The position numbers were made by a program, and so were the translations under genes. A DNA stretch of 64,000 bases from Streptomyces fructofermentans (GTDB taxonomy: Bacteria > Actinomycetota > Actinomycetes > Streptomycetales > Streptomycetaceae), in assembly GCF_014651055.1 (NCBI RefSeq), contig NZ_BMWD01000009.1, positions 80,840 through 144,839 of the forward strand, written 5' to 3'. Below are positions 17,888 through 26,748 of this stretch, in pieces (position 1 is the first letter of the stretch; every line of letters starts with the position of its first letter). Under the pieces are notes generated by a model. It was not told the origin of the DNA. It worked only from the letters and a program-made list of their open reading frames with translations, and did not search any database.

Positions 17888-19699
17888 ATGCCGTTGAATC
17901 GCCGGAAGTTCCTGAAGAAGTCCGCCGTGACGAGTGCGGGGGTGGCGCTGGCGGGTGCGGTCGCGGCTCCCGCGGCCGTGGCGGCCGAGCCGGCCGCGGC
18001 GAAGGGCGGGCACAGGCCCCGGCGTTACTCGCTGACGGTGATGGGCACGACGGACCTGCACGGCCACGTCTTCAACTGGGACTACTTCAAGGACGCGGAG
18101 TACAAGGACGCCGCGGGCAACGCGCAGGGCCTGGCGCGGATCTCGACCCTGGTGAACGCGGTGCGGAAGGAGAAGGGCCGGCGCAACACGCTGCTGCTGG
18201 ACGCCGGTGACACGATCCAGGGCACGCCGCTGACGTACTACTACGCGAAGGTCGACCCGATCACCGCCAAGGGCGGCCCGGTGCACCCGATGGCGCAGGC
18301 GATGAACGCCATCGGCTACGACGCGGTGGCGCTCGGCAACCACGAGTTCAACTACGGCATCGAGACGCTGCGGAAGTTCGAGTCGCAGTGCCGTTTCCCG
18401 CTGCTGGGCGCGAACGCGCTGGACGCGAAGACGCTGAAGCCGGCGTTCCCCCCGTACTTCATGAAGAAGTTCCACGTGCCGGGCGCGCCGCCGGTGAAGG
18501 TGGCGGTGCTGGGTCTGACGAACCCGGGCATCGCGATCTGGGACAAGGCGTACGTGCAGGGCAGGTTGACGTTCCCGGGGCTGGAGGAGCAGGCGGCGAA
18601 GTGGGTGCCGAAGCTGCGGTCGATGGGTGCGGACGTGGTGGTGGTGTCGGCGCACTCGGGTTCGTCGGGCACGTCGTCGTACGGTGACCAGTTGCCGTAT
18701 GTGGAGAACTCGGCGGCGCTGGTGGCGCAGCAGGTACCTGGGATCGACGCGATCCTGGTGGGGCACGCGCATGTGGAGATCCCCGAGTTGAAGGTGACGA
18801 ACGCGACGACCGGGAGGACGGTGGTGCTGTCGGAGCCGTTGGCGTACGCGGAGCGGCTGTCGCTGTTCGACTTCGAGCTGGTCTTCGAGAAGGGCCGGTG
18901 GTCGGTCGAGTCGGTGGCGGCTTCGGTGCGCAACTCGAACTCGGTGGCCGACGACCCGAGGATCACGAGGCTTCTGAAGGACGAGCACGACGTGGTCGTG
19001 GCGTATGTGAACCAGGTGGTCGGTACGGCGACGGAGACCCTGACGACGGTCGAGGCGCGCTACAAGGACGCTCCGATCATCGACCTGATCACGAAGGTCC
19101 AGGAGGACGTGGTCCGGGCGGCGCTGGCGGGTACGGAGTACGCGTCGCTGCCGGTGCTGGCGCAGGCGTCGCCGTTCTCGCGCACGTCGGAGATCCCGGC
19201 CGGCGATGTGACGATCCGGGACCTGTCGAGCCTGTACGTGTACGACAACACGTTGGTGGCGAAGCTGCTGACGGGTGCCCAGTTGCGGGCGTATTTGGAG
19301 TACTCGGCGGAGTACTTCGTGCAGACGGCGTCGGGTGCCGCGGTGGACGTGGCGAAGCTGACGAACGCGAACAACCGTCCCGACTACAACTACGACTACG
19401 TGTCGGGGCTGTCGTACGACATCGACATCGCGCAGCCGGCGGGTTCGCGGATCAGGAACCTGACGTACGGCGGGGTGGCGTTGGACGACGCGGCGCAGTT
19501 CGTGTTCGCGGTGAACAACTACCGCGCCAACGGCGGTGGCGCGTTCCCGCACGTGGCGTCGGCGAAGGAGCTGTGGGCGGAGTCGACGGAGATCCGTACG
19601 CGGATCTCGGAGTGGGCGACGGCGAAGGGTGTGCTGGATCCGAAGGACTTCGCGTCGGTGGACTGGAAGCTGACCCGTGAGGGGGTTCCGGTCTTCTAG
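17888..19699 (+). CDS. Tat-exported 5'-nucleotidase / metallophosphoesterase
   Basis: This is a 603-residue secreted nucleotidase. The N-terminus has a twin-arginine signal (NRRKFLKKSAVTSAGVALAG ... AAVAAEPA). The calcineurin-like metallophosphatase domain shows TTDLHGHVFNW, LLLDAGDTIQGTPL, ALGNHEFNYG and the GHAH-type metal ligand VGHAHVEIPE. The C-terminal 5'-nucleotidase domain includes DLSSLYVYDNTLVAKLLTGAQLRAYLE and NNYRANGGGAFP, the substrate-binding part. It probably hydrolyses extracellular nucleotides (or 2',3'-cyclic forms) for phosphate and nucleoside salvage. GAGGAGTGACCTGAC precedes the ATG. The promoter region holds the 15-bp tandem repeat. Confidence 0.94.
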   Translation: MPLNRRKFLKKSAVTSAGVALAGAVAAPAAVAAEPAAAKGGHRPRRYSLTVMGTTDLHGHVFNWDYFKDAEYKDAAGNAQGLARISTLVNAVRKEKGRRNTLLLDAGDTIQGTPLTYYYAKVDPITAKGGPVHPMAQAMNAIGYDAVALGNHEFNYGIETLRKFESQCRFPLLGANALDAKTLKPAFPPYFMKKFHVPGAPPVKVAVLGLTNPGIAIWDKAYVQGRLTFPGLEEQAAKWVPKLRSMGADVVVVSAHSGSSGTSSYGDQLPYVENSAALVAQQVPGIDAILVGHAHVEIPELKVTNATTGRTVVLSEPLAYAERLSLFDFELVFEKGRWSVESVAASVRNSNSVADDPRITRLLKDEHDVVVAYVNQVVGTATETLTTVEARYKDAPIIDLITKVQEDVVRAALAGTEYASLPVLAQASPFSRTSEIPAGDVTIRDLSSLYVYDNTLVAKLLTGAQLRAYLEYSAEYFVQTASGAAVDVAKLTNANNRPDYNYDYVSGLSYDIDIAQPAGSRIRNLTYGGVALDDAAQFVFAVNNYRANGGGAFPHVASAKELWAESTEIRTRISEWATAKGVLDPKDFASVDWKLTREGVPVF

Positions 19700-19726
19700 T
19701 GCGCCCGTCGGTGGTCGGCTGCCGTG

Positions 19727-21163
19727 TCAGTCGATGAGCGGGGTGAGCATCCTGGACTGTCTGGCGGAGGGGATCCGGGGCTGCTGGGTGAGTCCGAACG
19801 TCGTGAAGGCGGTTCGGCTCGGCAGCGGGTAGGGGTCGTTGTCCGTGAGGGAGTTGAGGATGCTCGCGCTGCGCCAGGCGGTGAGGCCGAGGTCGGGGGC
19901 GCCGACGCCGTGGGTGTGGCTCTCGCCGTTCTGGACGTGGACGGCTCCGGTGACGGCGGGGTCGAGGACGAGGCGGTGGTGCTCGTCGATCCGGGGCCGT
20001 GCGGAGGAGTCCCGGCGCATGTAGGGGTCGAGGCCGGCGAGGAGGGCGCCGAGGGGGCGTTCGCGGTAGCCGGTGGCGAGGACGACGGCGTCCGTGGTCA
20101 GGCGGGAGCGGCTGGCCTGCTGGACGTGTTCCAGGTGCAGTTCGATCCTGGTGGTGGCGATGCGTCCGGCGGTGCGGACGAGGACGCCGGGGGTGAGGAC
20201 GGCGTCGGGCCAGCCGCCGTGCAGGGTGCGCCGGTAGAGCTCGTCGTGGATGGCGGCGATGGTGTCGGCGTCGATGCCTTTGTGGAGTTGCCACTGGGCG
20301 GGGACGAGCCGGTCGCGTTCGGGTTCGGGCAGGGCGTGGAAGTAGCGCGTGTAGTCGGGTGTGAAGTGTTCGAGGCCGAGCTTCGAGTACTCCATGGGGG
20401 CGAAGGCCTGGGTGCGGGAGAGCCAGTGGAGCTTCTCGCGGCCGGCGGGGCGGTGTCTGAGGAGGTCGAGGAAGACCTCGGCGCCGGACTGTCCGGAGCC
20501 GATGACGGTGACGTGTTCGGCCTTCAGGAGCCGTTCGCGGTGGTCGAGGTAGTCGGCGGCGTGGATGACGGGGACGGCGGGGGCGTCGACGAGGGGGCGC
20601 ATGGGTTCGGGGACGTGGGGGGCGGTGCCGACGCCGAGGGCGATGTTCCTGGTGTAGGTGCGGCCGAGGGCTTCGGCTTCTCCGTCGGTGTCGAGTTGGG
20701 TGAAGTCGACTTCGAACAGGTCGCGTTCGGGGTTCCAGCGGACGGCGTCGACCTGGTGGCCGAAGCGGAGTGCGGGGAGGCTGTCGCCGACCCAGCGGCA
20801 GTAGGCGGCGTATTCGGCGCGGTGGATGCGGAAGCGCTCGGCGAAGTAGAAGGGGTAGAGGCGGCCGCGGGCCTTGAGGTAGTTGAGGAAGGACCAGGGG
20901 CTCGTGGGGTCGGCGAGGGTCACGAGGTCGGCGAGGAAGGGCACTTGGAGGGTGGTGCCGTCGATGAGCAGGCCGGGGTGCCAGTCGAAGCCGGGTCGCT
21001 GCTCGTAGAAGACGGCGTCGAGTCCGGTGAGCGGGTGGGCGAGGGCGGCCAGGGAGAGGTTGCTCGGGCCGATGCCGATGCCGACCAGGTCGCGGGGGGC
21101 TTCGGGCCTTTCCTGCGACGGGCCGTCGGGGGGTGTGGGTGGCGTCGGGGGCGTCCGTGTCAT
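19727..21163 (-). CDS. L-lysine/L-ornithine N-monooxygenase-like flavoprotein
   Basis: This 478-residue protein belongs to the SidA/IucD/PvdA family, which N-hydroxylates diamines or their amino acids for hydroxamate siderophores. Visible: FAD-binding GIGIGPSNLSLAAL, substrate region LVTLADPTSPWSFLNYLK, NADPH-binding VIGSGQSGAEVFLDLL, and ATGYRERPLGALL with the C-terminal DLGLTAWRSASILN. Its start overlaps the stop of the upstream decarboxylase by four bases (ATGA), so the two are translationally coupled like desA-desB of the desferrioxamine pathway, where the substrate is cadaverine (family knowledge). No acyltransferase or NIS synthetase gene is adjacent. Confidence 0.9.
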   Translation of the reverse strand: MTRTPPTPPTPPDGPSQERPEAPRDLVGIGIGPSNLSLAALAHPLTGLDAVFYEQRPGFDWHPGLLIDGTTLQVPFLADLVTLADPTSPWSFLNYLKARGRLYPFYFAERFRIHRAEYAAYCRWVGDSLPALRFGHQVDAVRWNPERDLFEVDFTQLDTDGEAEALGRTYTRNIALGVGTAPHVPEPMRPLVDAPAVPVIHAADYLDHRERLLKAEHVTVIGSGQSGAEVFLDLLRHRPAGREKLHWLSRTQAFAPMEYSKLGLEHFTPDYTRYFHALPEPERDRLVPAQWQLHKGIDADTIAAIHDELYRRTLHGGWPDAVLTPGVLVRTAGRIATTRIELHLEHVQQASRSRLTTDAVVLATGYRERPLGALLAGLDPYMRRDSSARPRIDEHHRLVLDPAVTGAVHVQNGESHTHGVGAPDLGLTAWRSASILNSLTDNDPYPLPSRTAFTTFGLTQQPRIPSARQSRMLTPLID

Positions 21164-22680
21164 CGGGGGGTGTGTCCTTCCACCAGGTCCAGGAGCGCGG
21201 CGAGGTCGCCGGGTCCGGTGTGCGGGTTGAGCAGGGTGACCTTGAGCCAGAGGCGGTCGTCGAGTCGGGCGCGGCCGAGGACGGCGCGGCCTTCGGTGAG
21301 CAGGGTGCGGCGGACGGCGGCCACGGTGTCGTCGGTGGCGCCGGCGGGCCGGAAGAGGACCGTGCTGAGGGTGGGCCGGTCGTGGAGTTCGAAGCGGGGG
21401 TGGCGTCGCACGAGCCGGGCGAACTCGTCGGCGTGGGCGCAGACCTGGTCGACGAGGGCGCCGAGTCCGCTGCGGCCGAGGGTCCTGAGGGTGACGGCGA
21501 TCTTGAGGATGTCGGGTCGCCGGGTGGTGCGCAGGGAGCGGCCGAGGAGGTCGGGGAGGCCCGCTTCGGTGTCGTCGTCGGCGTTGAGGTAGTCGGCGCG
21601 GTGGTCGAGTACGGCGAGTTCGTCGCGGTCGCGTACGGCGAGGAGGCCGGCGGCGACGGGCTGCCAGCCGAGTTTGTGCAGGTCGAGTGTGACGGTGTGG
21701 GCGCGGTCGAGGCCGGTCAGCCGGGCGCGGTGGCGGTCGCTGAAGAGGAGTCCTCCGCCGTACGCGGCGTCGATGTGCAGCCTGGCGCCGTGGGCCCGGC
21801 AGAGGTCGGCGATCCCGGGGAGCGGGTCGACGAGTCCCGCGTCGGTGGTGCCGGCGGTGGCGGCGACGAGGAGTGAGCCGCGGGGTCCGGGGAGGCGGGT
21901 GAGGGCTTCGTCGAGGGCGACGGGGTCCATGGTGCCGGCGGGGGCGGGCACGGTGACGGGTTCGGGGAGGCCGAGGAGCCAGGCGGCGCGGTGCAGGGAG
22001 TGGTGGGCGTTGGCCCCGCAGACGAGTCGTACGCCTCCGCCGTGGAGTTCGCGGGCCAGGAGGAGGGCGAGCTGGTTGGACTCGGTGCCGCCGGTGGTGA
22101 CGAGTGCGTCGCTCCCGCCGGGTCGTTCGGTGCCGGGCGGGCTCGGGGCGGTGGTGCCGGTCGGGGTGCCGCCCGTGGTGGGGGTGCGGCCGTGCGGGTC
22201 GGCGTCGGGGTCGGCGCCGGCCTGCGTACGGGGCTGTGCACGGGCTTGCGTGCCGGTCCGCGCGGCGGCTTGCGGGTAGACCTCGGCGGCGAGGGCCTCG
22301 GTGACCAGGGCTTCGAGTGCGGAGGCGGCGGGGGCCTGGTCCCATGAGTCCAGGGAGGGGTTCAGGACGGAGGCGGCGAGGTCCGCCGCCGCGGCCACGG
22401 CGAGGGGCGGGCAGTGCAGGTGGGCGGCGCACAGCGGGTCGGCGGGGTCGGCGGCGCCCTCGGCGAGTGCCCGGACGAGTGTGTGCAGGGCGGTCGCGTC
22501 GCCGTGCGGGGGCAGTACCTCGCCCAGGGCCGCGCGGACGCGTGCGGCGACCGGGCCGGGTCCGCCGGCCGGCAGGGGTCCGCCGCGGGCCTCGGCGCCG
22601 GCCCGGAGTGCGTCGAGCACGGTGTCGAGCAGGGGGCGCAGGGTGTCCGGGCCGTGGGGACCTGAGGCGAGCGAACTCAT
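21160..22680 (-). CDS. PLP-dependent group II decarboxylase (DesA-like)
   Basis: This 506-residue decarboxylase is of the lysine/diaminobutyrate/aromatic amino acid type. Motifs: SLDSWDQAPAASALEALV, LVTTGGTESNQLALLLAREL, the Asp of RLHIDAAYGGG that contacts the PLP ring nitrogen, and the Schiff-base Lys in TLDLHKLGWQP. A low-complexity insertion of about 45 residues rich in Thr, Gly, Pro and Ala (TGTQARAQPRTQAGADPDAD) sits in the loop just before TTGGTESN. GGAGG lies six bases before the ATG. It is the first gene of a two-gene unit with the N-monooxygenase, so lysine to cadaverine is the likely reaction (inference). No iron box was recognised upstream. Confidence 0.88.
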   Translation of the reverse strand: MSSLASGPHGPDTLRPLLDTVLDALRAGAEARGGPLPAGGPGPVAARVRAALGEVLPPHGDATALHTLVRALAEGAADPADPLCAAHLHCPPLAVAAAADLAASVLNPSLDSWDQAPAASALEALVTEALAAEVYPQAAARTGTQARAQPRTQAGADPDADPHGRTPTTGGTPTGTTAPSPPGTERPGGSDALVTTGGTESNQLALLLARELHGGGVRLVCGANAHHSLHRAAWLLGLPEPVTVPAPAGTMDPVALDEALTRLPGPRGSLLVAATAGTTDAGLVDPLPGIADLCRAHGARLHIDAAYGGGLLFSDRHRARLTGLDRAHTVTLDLHKLGWQPVAAGLLAVRDRDELAVLDHRADYLNADDDTEAGLPDLLGRSLRTTRRPDILKIAVTLRTLGRSGLGALVDQVCAHADEFARLVRRHPRFELHDRPTLSTVLFRPAGATDDTVAAVRRTLLTEGRAVLGRARLDDRLWLKVTLLNPHTGPGDLAALLDLVEGHTPR

Positions 22681-23032
22681 CGGCGTCCTCCATGGGCGCG
22701 CGGCGGGGGTTTCCAGCCTGTACGCGTTCGGTTCGACGCGCCCTGGGACTTCAACGATCCGGACCCGAAAGGGGGTACTGCCGTGCGGTGAGAGCTTGCC
22801 GGGAGGACGGCGGCGGGGGCACTGGGCGTCGGCGCGGGCGGTGGACGTGGGTCCACCGGTGGGACGCCGGTGGGCGCCGGTGGGCCTTGGGGGCCGGCGG
22901 TCTTTGGGGGTCGGCGGCCCTTGGGGCCCGTCGACGCCGGTTCCCCGCGTCCCTGAGGGGGCGCGGGGAACCGGGAGGGGCGGGGGGACGCCGGCCGCGG
23001 CGGCCGGCGTCGTACGGGACGGGACCGGGTGG
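22681..23032. other. Intergenic region between pepN and the decarboxylase gene
   Basis: These 352 bases hold no gene. They contain the decarboxylase promoter region, a run of imperfect CGCCGGTGGG and CTTGGGGGCCGGCGG repeats at about 22850-22930, and the pepN terminator at 22937-22974. Confidence 0.6.
22937..22974 (-). terminator. Terminator downstream of pepN
   Basis: A 13-bp perfect stem (22937-22949 with 22962-22974) is extended by CCC/GGG around a TGAG loop. This GGTTCCCCGCG ... CGCGGGGAACC hairpin is a form seen repeatedly in Streptomyces genomes. Confidence 0.82.
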
Positions 23033-25525
23033 CTATCCCTCCTGTACGCGCAACGCGCGCGCGAGGTCGTCGAGTTGGTCGGCGAGCTTGCGGCGCAGGG
23101 CGGGGGTGGGGCCGGAGTCGGCGAGGCACCGCTCGCCCAGGGCGAGGGTCTCGGCGGAGATCGCGTACACGGGGAACGCCCAGCGGCCCGCCGCCTCGGC
23201 GATGGCGGGGCCGCGGCGTGCCGCGACGGCGACCGCGTCCTCGAAGTAGCGGGGTACGAACTCCCGTACGAGGTCGGCCTGTTCGGGCTGCCAGAAGCCC
23301 TGGGCGGTGGCGGTGAAGAGGTAGTTGGAGAGGTCGTCGGACGCGAACATCGCCTCCCAGGCGGCCCGCTTGGCGACCGGGTCCGGGAGCGCGGCGCGGC
23401 AGCGGGCGGCGCCCTCCTGGCCGGTGGCGCTGGGGTCCTGGACGAGTTCGGCCTCGATGACGGCGTCGTCGATGGCGCCGAGGACGGCGAGGCGGCCGAG
23501 GATGCGCCAGCGCAGTTCGGGGTCGAGTTCGGGGCCGCCGGGCACCGTGCCCTCGGAGAACCAGGCGCTGATCGTGTCGGGCTGGGCGGCGACGTCGATG
23601 AGGTGGCGCACCGCGATCAGGCGGAGCCCGGGGTGGGAGCCGTCCTCGGTGCGGCGGATCAGGTCGCGGCACAGGGAGGAGAGGGTGGCGAGGGCGGCGG
23701 GCCGGTCGGGGGCGGCCAGGTAGCGGTCGGCGACCTGGGCGGAGGCGAAGCCGAGGACGCCCTGGACGACGGCGAGGTCGGTCTCCTCGGGGAGGTGGGC
23801 GCGGGCGGTCTCCAGGTAGGCGGCGGGGTCGAGGTCGCCGTCCCGGACCATGTCGCGCAGGGTGTTCCACAGGACGGCGCGGGTCAGGGCGTCGGGGACG
23901 CGGGAGATGCCGCGCAGGGCGGTCTCCTCGGACGTGTCGTCGAGGCGGATCTTGGCGTAGGTGAGGTCGAGGTCGTTGGGGACGACCAGTGCGGGCCGGG
24001 TGCCGGGGCGGGACTCGGCGGCGGGGTCGCCCGGCACGTCGGTCTCGTAGCGCTCGCGCAGGACGAGGGTGTGGCCGCCGCCGAGGTCGCGGTCGTAGAC
24101 GCCGACGGTGACGCGGTGCGGGCGGCTTCCGTCGCGGTCGACGGTGAGGGTCCACTGCCCCGGTTCCGCGGTGACGGACGCGGTGAGCGTGTCGACGCCG
24201 GTGGTGCGCAGCCAGGCGTCCGCCCAGGCGTGGACGTCGCGTTCGGTCGCCCCGGCCAGGGAGTCGATGAAGTCGGCGAGGGTGGCGTTGGCGAACCTGT
24301 GGCGGGCGAAGTGGGTGTTGATGCCGGCCAGGAAGTCCTTGTCGCCGAGCCAGGCGACGAGTTGGCGCAGCGCCGAGGCGCCCTTGGCGTAGGAGATGCC
24401 GTCGAAGTTGAGCATCGCGGAGGCGGTGTCGGGGACGGCGTCGGGGTCGGGGGCGACGGGGTGGGTGGAGGGCCGCTGGTCGGCGTCGTAGCCCCAGGCC
24501 TTGCGGACGATGCCGAAGTCGGTCCATGTGTCGGTGAAGCGGGTGGCCTCGGTGAGGGTCTGGTAGCCCATGTACTCGGCGAAGGACTCGTTGAGCCAGA
24601 TGTCGTCCCACCAGCGCAGGGTGACGAGGTCGCCGAACCACATGTGGGCCATCTCGTGGGCGATGACCATGGCGCGGGTCTGGCGTTCGGTGTCGGTGAC
24701 GGCGGAGCGGTAGACGAACTCGTCGCGGAAGGTGACGAGGCCGGGGTTCTCCATGGCGCCGGCGTTGAACTCGGGGACGAACGCCTGGTCGTAGGAGTCG
24801 AAGGGGTAGGGCTCCTCGAACTTCTCGTGGTAGCGGTCGAAGCAGGCGCGGGTGATGTCGAGGATCTCGTCGGCGTCGGTGTCGAGGTGCGGTGCCAGGG
24901 AGCGGCGGCAGTGGATGCCGAAGGGCAGGCCGCGGTGCTCGGTGCGTACGGAGTGCCAGGGGCCGGCGGCGACGGCGACGAGGTAGGTGGAGATCAGTGG
25001 GGTGGGCGCGGCGCGCCAGTGGCCGTCGTCGGTGCGGGTGGTGACGCCGTTGGCGAGGACGGTCCATTCCTCGGGGGCCTTGACCGAGAGCTCGAAGACG
25101 GCCTTGAGGTCGGGCTGGTCGAACGCGGCGAAGACGCGCTGGACGTCGTCCATGAAGAGCTGGGTGTAGAGGTACGTCTCGCCGTCGGTGGGGTCGGTGA
25201 AGCGGTGCATGCCCTCGCCGGTGCGGCTGTAGCGCATGGCGGTGTCGAGGCGCAGTTCGTGTTCGCCTGCGGTGAGGTTCTTGATCGGAAGCCGGTTGCC
25301 GTCGAGGGACTCCGGGTCGATCGGCTGTCCGTCGAGGGTGACGGAGCGCAGTTCGGCGGGCTTGAGCTCGACGAAGGTGTCCCCGTCCGCGCGGGCGGTG
25401 AAGGTGATGACGGTACGGGAGTCGAACGTCTCGTCGCCGCGGGTGAGGTCGAGCTCGATCCGGTAGCGGTGGACGTCGAGGAGTGTGGCACGGGTCTGCG
25501 CTTCGTCGCGCGTCAGTACGGACAT
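23033..25525 (-). CDS. pepN: Aminopeptidase N (M1 family)
   Basis: This 830-residue zinc metalloaminopeptidase removes N-terminal residues from peptides. The exopeptidase motif GAMENPGLVTFRDEF and the zinc site VIAHEMAHMWFGDLVT with the downstream Glu in LNESFAEYMGYQ are intact. The N-terminal domain begins MSVLTRDEAQTRATLLDVHRY and the C-terminal half is the helical ERAP1-like domain ending LADQLDDLARALRVQEG. No signal peptide is seen, so it is cytoplasmic. The start at 25525 is chosen over two upstream in-frame ATGs because the conserved protein begins there. The terminator at 22937 closes it. Confidence 0.95.
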   Translation of the reverse strand: MSVLTRDEAQTRATLLDVHRYRIELDLTRGDETFDSRTVITFTARADGDTFVELKPAELRSVTLDGQPIDPESLDGNRLPIKNLTAGEHELRLDTAMRYSRTGEGMHRFTDPTDGETYLYTQLFMDDVQRVFAAFDQPDLKAVFELSVKAPEEWTVLANGVTTRTDDGHWRAAPTPLISTYLVAVAAGPWHSVRTEHRGLPFGIHCRRSLAPHLDTDADEILDITRACFDRYHEKFEEPYPFDSYDQAFVPEFNAGAMENPGLVTFRDEFVYRSAVTDTERQTRAMVIAHEMAHMWFGDLVTLRWWDDIWLNESFAEYMGYQTLTEATRFTDTWTDFGIVRKAWGYDADQRPSTHPVAPDPDAVPDTASAMLNFDGISYAKGASALRQLVAWLGDKDFLAGINTHFARHRFANATLADFIDSLAGATERDVHAWADAWLRTTGVDTLTASVTAEPGQWTLTVDRDGSRPHRVTVGVYDRDLGGGHTLVLRERYETDVPGDPAAESRPGTRPALVVPNDLDLTYAKIRLDDTSEETALRGISRVPDALTRAVLWNTLRDMVRDGDLDPAAYLETARAHLPEETDLAVVQGVLGFASAQVADRYLAAPDRPAALATLSSLCRDLIRRTEDGSHPGLRLIAVRHLIDVAAQPDTISAWFSEGTVPGGPELDPELRWRILGRLAVLGAIDDAVIEAELVQDPSATGQEGAARCRAALPDPVAKRAAWEAMFASDDLSNYLFTATAQGFWQPEQADLVREFVPRYFEDAVAVAARRGPAIAEAAGRWAFPVYAISAETLALGERCLADSGPTPALRRKLADQLDDLARALRVQEG

Positions 25526-25592
25526 GGGTGACATGCTGCCTGATCGGCGCGGCACGGCACAGGGCGTGGTGCCGTCCCGGCCTCCGGGGGCG

Positions 25593-26111
25593 TCACGCGG
25601 TGCGGTCCTGGTGCCGGGCGTGGGCGGCGGGCCGCCGGGTGGGCAGGAGGGTGCCGCGGCGTTCGGCGGGTCCGTGGCCGTCGGTGAGGGCGCGCAGTTC
25701 GAGCAGTTCCTGTTCCAGTGCCCGGCAGCGCTGGTGGGTGTCGAACAGGTGGCGGATCTTGGTGCGCAGGGCCCAGGGGTCGACGGGTTTGGTGACGAGG
25801 TCGGCGACGCCCAGCCGGAAGGCGGCGGAGGTGAGGGCGGTGTCCGGTCCGAAGCCGGTGACGAGGACGACCGGGATGCGCTGGGTCTGTTCGACGCCGC
25901 GCATGTATCTGACGATGTCGAGGCCGCCGACGCCGGGCATGCGGACGTCGAGCAGGAGCAGGCCGATCCGGCCGCGCAGGACTTCCTTGAGCGCCGCGTC
26001 GCCGCTGGTCGCCCGGGTCAGGTGGTAGCCGAGCGGGGCGAGGGCGCTCTCCAGGGCGTAGAGCGTGTCCTCGTGGTCGTCGACGATGAGGATCTTGGCG
26101 TCCGGCGGCAT
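25593..26111 (-). CDS. Orphan receiver-domain response regulator
   Basis: This 172-residue protein has a single CheY-like receiver: ILIVDDHEDTLYALESAL, phospho-acceptor Asp in LLLLDVRMPGVGGLDIV, the Thr of VVLVTGFG and the Lys of LVTKPVDPWAL. A short coiled coil (RCRALEQELLELRALTD) and a basic tail follow in place of a DNA-binding domain. It is therefore an output-less regulator acting by protein contact, perhaps with a hybrid kinase or a PP2C/anti-anti-sigma system (inference). No kinase gene is adjacent. It lies 67 bases upstream of pepN on the same strand. Confidence 0.85.
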   Translation of the reverse strand: MPPDAKILIVDDHEDTLYALESALAPLGYHLTRATSGDAALKEVLRGRIGLLLLDVRMPGVGGLDIVRYMRGVEQTQRIPVVLVTGFGPDTALTSAAFRLGVADLVTKPVDPWALRTKIRHLFDTHQRCRALEQELLELRALTDGHGPAERRGTLLPTRRPAAHARHQDRTA

Positions 26112-26282
26112 GGAGCGGTGTCCCCTCGTTTGGACAACGGGCAGGTGTCCGAACCGGTTGACAGGGAGTACCCGTGGGCTGACAAGGAGTGCTCAGCGCA
26201 GGATGCCTCATTTCGGCGCGCAGGCCGAGGGGGTCTCCGGACAACGGCGTGAGATGAGGGGTCGCGCAGTGCCGTACGCGGG

Positions 26283-26621
26283 TCATTCCCGGGGGTCGGC
26301 GCCGTCCGCGATGCGCTCGTGGTGGCGGATGACCTCGGCAATGATGAAGTTCAGCAGCTTCTCGGCGAACGCCGGGTCGAGTTTGGCGTTTTCGGCCAGT
26401 CGGCGCAGCCGGGCGATCTGGTGGGCCTCGCGGGAGGGGTCGGCGGGCGGCAGTTGGTGGGCGGCCTTGAGGTGGCCGACCTGCTGGGTGCACTTGAAGC
26501 GCTCGGCGAGCATGTGGACGACGGCGGCGTCGATGTTGTCGATGCTCTCGCGCAGCCGGGCGAGTTCGGCGCGGACGGCGGGGTCCGCGTCACCCGCGAT
26601 GCCGGTGTTGCTGGTGTTCAT
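26283..26621 (-). CDS. Chorismate mutase (AroQ type)
   Basis: This 112-residue all-helical AroQ-class chorismate mutase converts chorismate to prephenate, the branch point to Phe and Tyr. The family pattern is clear: LARLRESIDNIDAAVVHMLAERFKCTQQVGHLKAAH (with catalytic-type Arg and Lys residues), DPSREAHQIARLRRLAENAKLDPAF, then FIIAEVIRHHERI. It is monofunctional, with no prephenate dehydratase domain or signal peptide. The start is the ATG at 26621. It is divergent from the GH35 gene. Confidence 0.9.
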   Translation of the reverse strand: MNTSNTGIAGDADPAVRAELARLRESIDNIDAAVVHMLAERFKCTQQVGHLKAAHQLPPADPSREAHQIARLRRLAENAKLDPAFAEKLLNFIIAEVIRHHERIADGADPRE

Positions 26622-26748
26622 GGGCGTCCACCCTACGCGGCGGGTCCTGGGGGGTGCGGGGCCGCTCGGTCCCGGGCGGCGCGGGGCGGGGGGGGCCGCG
26701 GCGCCGTACCGTGGACCGGCGCAGCCGTCGGGGGTGAGGGTGGGGCGC

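Noticed and set aside
22681..23032. Iron box (IdeR/DmdR1 type) upstream of the siderophore-like decarboxylase
   Set aside because: No sequence resembling TTAGGTTAGGCTAACCTAA was found by eye; a relaxed search would be needed to exclude a weak site.
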